From the NCBI RefSeq assembly GCF_010977555.1, contig NZ_CP048815.1:3588501-3652500 (forward strand): a stretch of 64,000 nucleotides of DNA. Direction: 5' to 3'. This stretch comes from Caulobacter rhizosphaerae (GTDB lineage Bacteria > Pseudomonadota > Alphaproteobacteria > Caulobacterales > Caulobacteraceae). The position numbers and the translations under genes are program-made. Under the pieces are notes generated by a model. It saw only the letters and a program-made list of their open reading frames with translations, did no database searches and was not told the DNA's origin. Of the stretch, positions 23,849 through 30,525 are shown in pieces. Every line of letters begins with the position of its first letter. The stretch's first letter is position 1.

Positions 23849-24738
23849 TGCGTTGTGCTCGGAGCGGTCGTCGCCTCGGGCGGCGCGGACGCAGGCTCGG
23901 CGGCGGGGTCGGCCGGGTAGTCGTTGTCGAAGTCCGGCAAGGTCTGCACCTCCCCGGTGGCTTCCCGGATGAAGGCCTCGCGGTACTGACCATAGGCCGA
24001 CCGGGCGGTCACATAGGGATCGGTGGCGTCGTCCAGCGCACGGAAGGCGGTGTCGGCCCGTGCGCGGGTGTCGACCGTCTGCACGCCCAGGCGGGTGGCG
24101 CCGAAGGTGGTCGTGTAGCCGCCGCCGACGATGCCGACCGGGTCGGTAAAGAAGTCCAGCACCCGGCCGACGCCGTCGCGGAAGTTCGACGGACCGATCA
24201 CCGGCACGTAGAGATAGGGGCCGGGCCGGACGCCATAGCGGCCGAAGGTCTGGCCGAAATCGGCGTCATGGGCTTTCAGCCCCATGCCCGTGGCCACGTC
24301 CCAGATGCCCAGGACGCCGATCGTGGAATTGATCAGGAACCGCGCCGAAGAACGGCCGGCCCGCTTGGGCTTGCCCTGCAGGATGTCGTTCACCGTCGTG
24401 CTGGGCTCGCCCAGATTGTAGACCACGGCGCTGACGCGGCGGCGCAGCGGGCTGGGCGTCACGGCCATGTAGCCGTGGGCGACGGGGCGAAGTACGGCAT
24501 GGTCCAGGGCCATGCTGAGGCCGTAGCTGCCGCGATTGAAGCCTTGCAGCGGATCATAGGCCGTATCGACCGAATCGCTGCTTGCGGCCGGCGCGGCCAC
24601 CAACGGCGGCTCGCCGCCGGCGTTCTGGGCGTGAGCGCTCGCCGCGCTCACCGCCAGACCGCCGGCGGCGATCAGCGCCAGGGTCCGCGTACGCACGCGC
24701 GGTGTCTTCGTCAAAGTTCTGTTTGGCGCGCCGTTCAT
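23845..24738 (-). CDS. mlaA: MlaA (VacJ) outer-membrane lipid-asymmetry protein
   Basis: A 297-residue VacJ-family protein. The ATG of MNGAPNRT was chosen because an AGGAGG ribosome-binding site lies six bases before it. A signal peptide follows (LIAAGGLAVSAASAHA). There is no obvious lipobox Cys, so unlike E. coli MlaA it may not be lipidated. The core holds DPLQGFNRGSYGLSMALD, FLINSTIGVLGIWDVA, DFGQTFGRYGVRPGPYLYVPVIGPS and RDGVGRVLDFFTDP, all family hallmarks. The C-terminus is an Ala/Pro/Glu tail. It heads the operon mlaA-C-D-E-F, which is transcribed leftward. Confidence 0.94.
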   Translation of the reverse strand: MNGAPNRTLTKTPRVRTRTLALIAAGGLAVSAASAHAQNAGGEPPLVAAPAASSDSVDTAYDPLQGFNRGSYGLSMALDHAVLRPVAHGYMAVTPSPLRRRVSAVVYNLGEPSTTVNDILQGKPKRAGRSSARFLINSTIGVLGIWDVATGMGLKAHDADFGQTFGRYGVRPGPYLYVPVIGPSNFRDGVGRVLDFFTDPVGIVGGGYTTTFGATRLGVQTVDTRARADTAFRALDDATDPYVTARSAYGQYREAFIREATGEVQTLPDFDNDYPADPAAEPASAPPEATTAPSTTQ

Positions 24739-25046
24739 TCCAGCCTCCTGCCGGGTCCCGGCGTCAGGCATGTAGGCGCCTGCAAAAGCTAAGCAAGGTC
24801 TGACACACCTATTGGATGTCATCCGCGTACGGAAGCGCCCTCTCCGTTCAAGGCTAGGCGTTTTCCGTCAAGCCCAGGGGACTGGGGCTTTGGAAGTCGG
24901 TTGGCGTCAAGCGAGCGCGGCTTCACCGCTCAGAAAAAACAACAACCCAGGCGCTCATGAGCGCACAACCTTTCGGGCAAAATCAACACTTCTTGTCGCC
25001 CAGGTAGAGATCGGGCAAGGTTGCGCATCAACGCGGGGTGCCTCCC
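24739..25046. promoter_or_regulatory. Divergent intergenic region between mlaA and a membrane protein
   Basis: A 308-base gap with no credible gene that must hold the leftward mla promoter and the rightward promoter of the next gene. It contains a perfect 14-bp palindrome GCGCTCATGAGCGC (24951-24964). An A-rich run (cagaaaaaac) lies just to its left. No sigma-factor motif can be assigned with confidence. Confidence 0.4.
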
Positions 25047-25739
25047 ATGGACCGTTTGCGCGCACCGTTCTTCTGGCTGGCCGGCTTTGTCCTGCTGGTG
25101 GCCCTGCTCGTGGAGTGCGCCTCGGCCTTCGTTCTGGACGCCGTTCATCAGGCCGGCCTCGAGGCTTCGACGCCAGGGCTGGGCATTCGCTACCTGCCGG
25201 TGCTGGACGGCCTGCTGCTCTATACCGTCCTGCTGATGGGCCTGGGCATCTTGCTGTCGCGCAGCGTGATCGGGCGGGTGCAGGGGATCGTCACCCTGGT
25301 GATCGCCTTCTTCGGCCTGCTGGGCGCGATCGTGATGGCCCTGGCGGCGCTGGGCCTGTTGATCCTGATGATCACCCTGCTGGTGGCCGTGCCGTTCGGC
25401 ACCATCGCCTATTTCGTCGCCTTCGCCGATTTTCCGACCGGGGCGGCGACGGCCACTCTGGGTCTGATCCTGATCCTGAAGATCGCCTTCTGCATCCTGC
25501 TGATCCTGGCCCACGAGCGGTTCCTGCAGAACAAGGGCATCGTCATCCTCAGCGCGGTCTCGGTCGGCGCCACCCTGCTGTTGGCGTTCCTGATCGACTT
25601 TCCTCCGGGATTCCTGGCCAGCATCACCGACGCCATCGGCGCGCTGATCATCGCCATCGTCGGCGCGATCTGGCTGCTGATCTTGCTGATCGGATCGCTG
25701 CTGGCGATGATCTCGGCGGTCCGCACCGTCAGGGTGTGA
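25047..25739 (+). CDS. Polytopic membrane protein of unknown function
   Basis: A 230-residue, highly hydrophobic protein with about six membrane segments and short loops. The longest soluble part is between spans one and two (about residues 30-52). A GTG nine bases upstream is possible, but the ATG has a better-spaced GGGGTG. No cofactor motif, transport signature or catalytic residue is recognised. Its stop codon touches the stop of the convergent injection-system operon with no gap. It is divergent from mla, so probably a single-gene unit unrelated to either neighbour. Confidence 0.8.
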   Translation: MDRLRAPFFWLAGFVLLVALLVECASAFVLDAVHQAGLEASTPGLGIRYLPVLDGLLLYTVLLMGLGILLSRSVIGRVQGIVTLVIAFFGLLGAIVMALAALGLLILMITLLVAVPFGTIAYFVAFADFPTGAATATLGLILILKIAFCILLILAHERFLQNKGIVILSAVSVGATLLLAFLIDFPPGFLASITDAIGALIIAIVGAIWLLILLIGSLLAMISAVRTVRV

Positions 25740-26357
25740 TCACCGGATCGACACCGTGGCGGCGCTTTCCCCCATCGGCGTCACCTGGATCACCCCGCCC
25801 CGTCCATAGATGACGGCCGAGACGTCGTCGTCATTCCTCTTACAGCTGAACTTGTCGTCGCCGATCGCCCGGGCTTTTCGCCAGGACTCCGTGCAGGCCT
25901 CGACCTGGTCGTCCTCCAGCACGGTGTTCTCATGGCATAGGCACACGACCTGATCGCAGGTCTCCCCCTTCCCCGCGGGCGCGCACAGGTAGGTCGCGAC
26001 CGCGCCGCGCCCCTCGACCAGGCGAAGACGGGCGACGCGCATTTTCTTGTCGGACGCGGCGATCGGCAGTTCGCCGGGCTTGTCGCCGGCCAGACCCGAG
26101 CCGGGCTGACCCGAAATCTCGACGGTCTTCTTCAGCAGCTTCGGCGCGAACGGCCGTGACAGCTTGCCCAGGAGCTCGGCCATAGGGGGCGGCCCCCAGG
26201 TTTCGAGCGCGTCCTCGTCGATCTCGCCGTTGCTCGTCGTCGGCGGTCCGTGCGCCGCCGGGGGCGCGGGCGGCGTGGTCGCACGATAGACGGCGACGCC
26301 GATCGCCACGACGAAGCCGATCACGACCAGGACCAGGATGATGATGGCGGCCTTCAT
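25740..26357 (-). CDS. Membrane-anchored cysteine-containing protein, last gene of the CIS operon
   Basis: A 205-residue protein with one N-terminal membrane helix (about 4-27, IIILVLVVIGFVVAIGVAVY), then a Pro/Ala-rich linker and a soluble domain. The C-terminal half carries a Cys cluster (CAPAGKGETC, VCLCHEN, EACTES, FSCKR) that could form disulfides or bind metal. The polarity suggests an extracytoplasmic soluble domain. No family is recognised. It follows the HExxH membrane protein by nine bases and ends the 14-gene injection-system operon. A role in that apparatus is inferred from position only. Confidence 0.7.
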   Translation of the reverse strand: MKAAIIILVLVVIGFVVAIGVAVYRATTPPAPPAAHGPPTTSNGEIDEDALETWGPPPMAELLGKLSRPFAPKLLKKTVEISGQPGSGLAGDKPGELPIAASDKKMRVARLRLVEGRGAVATYLCAPAGKGETCDQVVCLCHENTVLEDDQVEACTESWRKARAIGDDKFSCKRNDDDVSAVIYGRGGVIQVTPMGESAATVSIR

Positions 26358-26366
26358 CGACGCGGC

Positions 26367-27344
26367 TCAGCCATAGCCGGCCACTAGGATCGCCACGAAG
26401 GCCGCGCCGAGACCCACCACCCCGACCGCCGAAAGGACGATGGCCAGGGGCCAGGGCCAGCAGACCCAGCCGGTCACTGTTCCACCGCCGCTCATGAACA
26501 CCTGTCCCGTCCGATCCGAGGGGTTGGCGATGCCGTAGGCCATCACCTCCCAAGGATTGTCGAAATAGGTCCACCAGGTGATGGCGTCGCCGATCCGGCG
26601 ACCGGAATCGATCAGGCCGGCGATCAGAGCGGGGATGATGGTCAGCGCCATCCAGCCCACATACGAGAACCAGAAGAACGGTCCCAGCACCCGGTTCTGC
26701 CAGATGTGGATCGTTTCGTGCTTGAATAGGTCGGAGGTCGGCGTCCAAGTGTCGGTGTTGCTCATCACCGCGCCCTGGGTGAAGGCGAAGCCCGAGCGAA
26801 CGGCGAAGCCTTTCACATAGCGGTGGGCGTCGTGGCGGTTCTCGGTCGGGCCGTCGCCATGGTCGCCCCAGGCGAAATTGATCAGGTGCATCAGCACGCC
26901 GTTGGTGTTGCCGCCCAACCCCCAGGTGACGTCGAGCAGGAACGCCGGAACGCCCAGCCCCGCCCACTTGTGGGTGGCCCAGAGGCCGTCAAACAGACCC
27001 ACCAGCCCCCCGACGACCAGAGCGATCCACAGCAGGGCCTCGACGCCGATCACGGGATGGCCGAACCCCAGCGAGACGAGGTTCACCACGCCCGGCCAGA
27101 TGAAGAACAGCAGGCTGGTCACCGTCACGGCCGCGTCGGAGTCGCCCCCGACGCTCAGCATGATGCTGATGAAGGTTCGCGCCAGGAAGGCCCCGAACGT
27201 CGCGGTCAGGAAGGTCTCAAGCGCTCGCCAGAGCGACGCGGCGCCGTCGCCCTTCGCCAGCCGGACGATCAGGGCCAGCACCGCCCCCAGGACGCCGAAA
27301 GCCAGCGACCCGAGGATGGCCTCCAGAGAGAAAATCCGCTCCAT
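26367..27344 (-). CDS. Polytopic membrane protein with HExxH motif
   Basis: A 325-residue protein with about four hydrophobic segments before residue 125, a soluble stretch (about 125-225), and two or more spans after it. The soluble stretch contains HETIH (residues 209-213) followed by WQNR, the zinc-peptidase HExxH signature. An upstream His/Asp/Asn-rich patch (GDHGDGPTENRHDAH) could add metal ligands. A later Glu in WEVMAYGIAN is a candidate third ligand of gluzincin type. I do not recognise the family, so peptidase activity is a hypothesis. The gene lies in the injection-system operon between the PASTA proteins and the Cys protein, where a membrane protease might process or open the envelope. 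Confidence 0.7.
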   Translation of the reverse strand: MERIFSLEAILGSLAFGVLGAVLALIVRLAKGDGAASLWRALETFLTATFGAFLARTFISIMLSVGGDSDAAVTVTSLLFFIWPGVVNLVSLGFGHPVIGVEALLWIALVVGGLVGLFDGLWATHKWAGLGVPAFLLDVTWGLGGNTNGVLMHLINFAWGDHGDGPTENRHDAHRYVKGFAVRSGFAFTQGAVMSNTDTWTPTSDLFKHETIHIWQNRVLGPFFWFSYVGWMALTIIPALIAGLIDSGRRIGDAITWWTYFDNPWEVMAYGIANPSDRTGQVFMSGGGTVTGWVCWPWPLAIVLSAVGVVGLGAAFVAILVAGYG

Positions 27345-27396
27345 ATCTCAGTCTCCTTGCAGCCCGCCAAGCCGGCAGGCCTGTTCGAGGTGGAGT

Positions 27397-28473
27397 TCAA
27401 CGCGAAGGCAGTGTGATCTTCGGACGGGTGGTAGGGCGCGGAATGGCGATCTTCGGCCGGCAGGCCCGATAGCGCGACGATCCTGCCGCGTTCTCCTGGG
27501 CCACAACCGTGCGCCGCTCGACGGTCACGCAGACGTGGTCGTTGGCGAAGCCATCGCGCCAGACATAGCCTTGGAGGCAGGTGTCCGGACCGTAAGGGCC
27601 GCCGTTCGGATTGCGACGCGCGCCGGCCTGACCGTTTTCAAGGCTGGCCAGGTAACGCGACTCGGGGGTGACGCAGACTCGGTCGTCGGGACTAGCGGCG
27701 CGCCAAACGAAGCCCTCTATGCAGGCGCCGACCGCCGGGTCGCAATTGGCCTCGGCCGGCTGCTCGATCGGCGGCTCGTCCTTGGGCTCGTCCGGCGCGA
27801 CCACCGGCATGGGCACAGCGACCGTCAGCAGGACCGCCTCGGTCTTCTTGGCCTTGGCCTCCGCGGCCGGCGTCTGGTCGAGCACGACCTCGGGCGGTTT
27901 CTCGCCCGTCGCCTTGTCGGTCCGCTTGACCGTCTTGTAGCCTGCCTTTTCCAGCGCCTTGACCGCCTCGGCATAGGGTTGGCCGACGACGTTCGGGACC
28001 TTGGCTCCGCCGCTCATCGCCACGATGGCGATGATCGCGCCGATCACCAGCACCAGCACGCCGCCGACCACCGCCAGGATCCACCAGGGGAACGGCTTCT
28101 TGATCGGCCGCGCAGCCGTCTCGGCGGCAGGGACGGTGACCGTCGCCGCCGCGCTGTCGGTGCTGTCGTTGTCGGGGTCGTTGACATTGATCGCCCGCAA
28201 CTTGATTCGGTGCTGACCCGGCGGAGTCGCGACGGGGATCTTGCCGACCACGGTCACGGTCTGGTTCTCGCCAGCCGCGACGGTGCGTTCCGTTTCCCCC
28301 TGGACCTGGTACCACTCGGCCTTGCCGTCGCCCTGGACCTGAATGCTGAAGCGCGCGGTCAGCCCCTCCCCCGTCTTGTTGGTCACGCCGAAGACGGCGG
28401 TGCCCTTGTGAAAGGCGCCCTCCTTCTTCAGGGCGATGGCCGTTGGCCCGTCCGGGATCTCAAAACTCGGCAT
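27397..28473 (-). CDS. Ig-like/TM/PASTA protein with C-terminal cysteine motifs
   Basis: A 358-residue paralogue of the next upstream gene product. Residues 1-116 form a beta-rich Ig-like domain opening with MPSFEIPDGPT. A Lys-flanked membrane helix (about 129-153, preceded by KKPFPWW) follows with positives on the N-side, predicting N-in topology. One PASTA-type unit (VPNVVGQPYAEAVKALEKAGY) comes next. The C-terminus has two copies of a motif C-x2-G-[FY]-V-W-R ... D-x-V-C-V-T-x-E-x-R, seen in many secreted bacterial proteins. No signal peptide precedes the Ig-like domain. The Ig-like domain could dock a cytoplasmic particle while PASTA and Cys parts reach the wall space. Function inferred. 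Confidence 0.8.
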   Translation of the reverse strand: MPSFEIPDGPTAIALKKEGAFHKGTAVFGVTNKTGEGLTARFSIQVQGDGKAEWYQVQGETERTVAAGENQTVTVVGKIPVATPPGQHRIKLRAINVNDPDNDSTDSAAATVTVPAAETAARPIKKPFPWWILAVVGGVLVLVIGAIIAIVAMSGGAKVPNVVGQPYAEAVKALEKAGYKTVKRTDKATGEKPPEVVLDQTPAAEAKAKKTEAVLLTVAVPMPVVAPDEPKDEPPIEQPAEANCDPAVGACIEGFVWRAASPDDRVCVTPESRYLASLENGQAGARRNPNGGPYGPDTCLQGYVWRDGFANDHVCVTVERRTVVAQENAAGSSRYRACRPKIAIPRPTTRPKITLPSR

Positions 28474-28534
28474 ATATCGTGATCCTTGTGTTCGCCAGGC
28501 GTCGCGAGCCCCGCGCTCGCGACGCGATAAGTCG

Positions 28535-29923
28535 TCACTTCGGCTGGAAGGCTCTCGTATTGGGCGATAGCGCGTTGACGCCTCGCACCTGGTTGCCGAA
28601 ATTCTGGGTCTTGAGGTCCACGACCGCGTTGCAGAGCCTGAAGGCGGTGGGGCTCGCCGTCGCGCTGGCGACCGTGATGTCCACCCGCGTACCCAGGGCG
28701 ACCTTGGTCTTCGCCGCGATGCTCTGCCCCACGACCATGTTGGGCGCGCCGCGACAGCTGGAGCTGATGGTCCCGATGTCGAGGCCGGCGTTCTTCAGCG
28801 CCTGGATGCCGGCGATCCCGTTGACTGGAGGGCTGAGCAGATCGGGCACGGCCACGCCGGGATCGACGGTCAGCGTCACGACGCCCCCCTTCGCGGCCTT
28901 TACGTCTCCCGCCGGGTTCTGGGTCAGAACGACGTCGGGCTTCTGGCCAGAGGCTTTTCCCACCACGGCCGGCGCGACGCTGAACCCGCGATCCTCCAGC
29001 AGGGCTTGGGCCGCGACGAAGGGCTTGCCCGTGACGACGGGCACCGTCACGGTCTCGCCCACAGCCACGGTCAACTTCACTTCGACCGTCTTCGGATCGG
29101 CCTGGGCGTCGGCCGCGGGCTCCTGCTTGAACACGAGGCCCAGGCTGTTTTCAGGCGAAACCTCCTCGATGGCCGGACCGACCTTGAAGCCGCTCTTTTC
29201 GAACACGGCGACGGCGGCCGGATAGTCCAACCCAATCACGCTCGGCGTCGCGACGGTGGGGACCCCCGCGACGGTCAGCTTGACCTGCACTGTCTTGGGA
29301 TCGGCCTTCTCGCCGCCTTCAGGGTCCTGCTTGAAAACCTTGCCTAAGGGCTTGTCGGGAGCCGGCTCGTTGATTTCCGGCGCGGCGGCGTAGCCCTTCT
29401 CTTTCAGCTTGGCGACGGCGGCGGGGTAGTCCAGCCCGATGACCTTCGGGACCTTGGGGCCGCCGGTCAGCAAGACGACGGCGATGATCGCGCCGATCAC
29501 CAGGACCAGGACGCCAGCCGCCACCGCGATAATCCACCACGGGAACGGCTTCTTCTTGGTCGGCGGCTTGGCGACGGCCGGGATCGTGACGGTCGCCACG
29601 GCGCTGTCGGTGCTGTCGTTGTCGGGATCGTTGACATTGGTCGCCCGCAACTTGATCCGATGCTGGCCTGGGGGCGTCGCGGCGGGGATCTTCGCCACCA
29701 CCGTCACCGTCTGGGTCTCGCCAGCCGCGACGGGCCGCTCCGGTTCGCCCTGAATCGAATACCATTCCGCCTTTCCGCCGCCCTGGATCTGCACGCTGAA
29801 GCGGGCGGTCAGCCCCTCCCCCGTCTTGTTGGTGACGCCGAACACGGCGTTGGCCTTGTGGAAACCGGCCTCCGTCTTCAGGGCCACGCTCGTCGGGCCG
29901 TCCGGGATCTCGAAACTCGGCAT
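28535..29923 (-). CDS. Ig-like/TM protein with about four PASTA repeats
   Basis: A 462-residue single-pass protein. The first 117 residues are an Ig-like beta domain nearly identical to that of the downstream paralogue. A KKKPFPWW stretch then leads into a TM helix (129-152). After the membrane come about four PASTA-type units, each with a V-P/x-V-I/T-G start and a hydrophobic AxxxLxxxG helix (from roughly 157, 222, 293 and 360). PASTA domains bind peptidoglycan/muropeptides in kinases and PBPs. The pair arose by tandem duplication. The absence of a signal peptide and the positives before the helix predict a cytoplasmic Ig-like domain. It follows the gpI-like baseplate gene by 24 bases, which makes an envelope anchor role plausible. 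Confidence 0.82.
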   Translation of the reverse strand: MPSFEIPDGPTSVALKTEAGFHKANAVFGVTNKTGEGLTARFSVQIQGGGKAEWYSIQGEPERPVAAGETQTVTVVAKIPAATPPGQHRIKLRATNVNDPDNDSTDSAVATVTIPAVAKPPTKKKPFPWWIIAVAAGVLVLVIGAIIAVVLLTGGPKVPKVIGLDYPAAVAKLKEKGYAAAPEINEPAPDKPLGKVFKQDPEGGEKADPKTVQVKLTVAGVPTVATPSVIGLDYPAAVAVFEKSGFKVGPAIEEVSPENSLGLVFKQEPAADAQADPKTVEVKLTVAVGETVTVPVVTGKPFVAAQALLEDRGFSVAPAVVGKASGQKPDVVLTQNPAGDVKAAKGGVVTLTVDPGVAVPDLLSPPVNGIAGIQALKNAGLDIGTISSSCRGAPNMVVGQSIAAKTKVALGTRVDITVASATASPTAFRLCNAVVDLKTQNFGNQVRGVNALSPNTRAFQPK

Positions 29924-29947
29924 GGGTGTTCGTCCTCGTTTTCGCGG

Positions 29948-30523
29948 TCAGGCTGGAAGAAATTCAATGTCGTAAGTCGTGTAAGCGGGACGCTCTTCGT
30001 CGACGATGCGACGCACTAAGTCAGCCAAAGGCCGGGCCGCCGCCGGAGCGACGACTCGCAGGTGGAAGCTGCTCTCGACGCCCTTCGGCCCCGGCGGATT
30101 TTCCTCCACCGTGAAGCCTGACAGGCCCGTGCCGACGGTCAGGATGCGCTCCAGAGTCCTGCGGGTGCCGCGCCAGCGCGCCAGCTCGGCCGCTTCCAGG
30201 CACAGCAATCGCAACCGGCCGAGGCCCGCGGCGTAGCGCGGCGCGCCCTCGCCGGGGCGTCCCCCGGTCCAGTCCAGATAACGATCCAGGTCCAGCCAGC
30301 GCGCCAGCATCAGGGCGAAGCTCGGTGGCGCGCGCATCGGATCGATATGGGAGTCGAGGGTCGCCAAGGCGTTCTCGGCCGGCGCTTGGAGCACCTCCAT
30401 CACCTCCAGCACCGCGGCCAGAGGCCTCTTCGGCGTCGCGCCATCGGGAACCGAGGGGTTCTCCGGCGGAATGGCGGCCTGGTAGGTTTCCGGCAAGAGC
30501 CGTGCGATGCGGGCGCGATCCAC
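29948..30523 (-). CDS. Baseplate/tail protein, gpI-like (TIGR02242 type)
   Basis: A 191-residue baseplate wedge-type protein, GTG start. It shows the family pattern seen in phage tail protein I relatives of contractile systems: an N-terminal LLPETYQ, the LDSHIDPMRAPPSFALMLARWLDLD stretch around residues 58-82, then LCLEAAELARWRGTRRTLERIL and a C-terminal DEERPAYTTYDIEFLPA. It links the J-type wedge proteins to the baseplate periphery in phages. It starts two bases after the stop of the J gene. Assignment relies on the motif and on neighbours. Confidence 0.82.
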   Translation of the reverse strand: MDRARIARLLPETYQAAIPPENPSVPDGATPKRPLAAVLEVMEVLQAPAENALATLDSHIDPMRAPPSFALMLARWLDLDRYLDWTGGRPGEGAPRYAAGLGRLRLLCLEAAELARWRGTRRTLERILTVGTGLSGFTVEENPPGPKGVESSFHLRVVAPAAARPLADLVRRIVDEERPAYTTYDIEFLPA

Positions 30524-30525
30524 GG

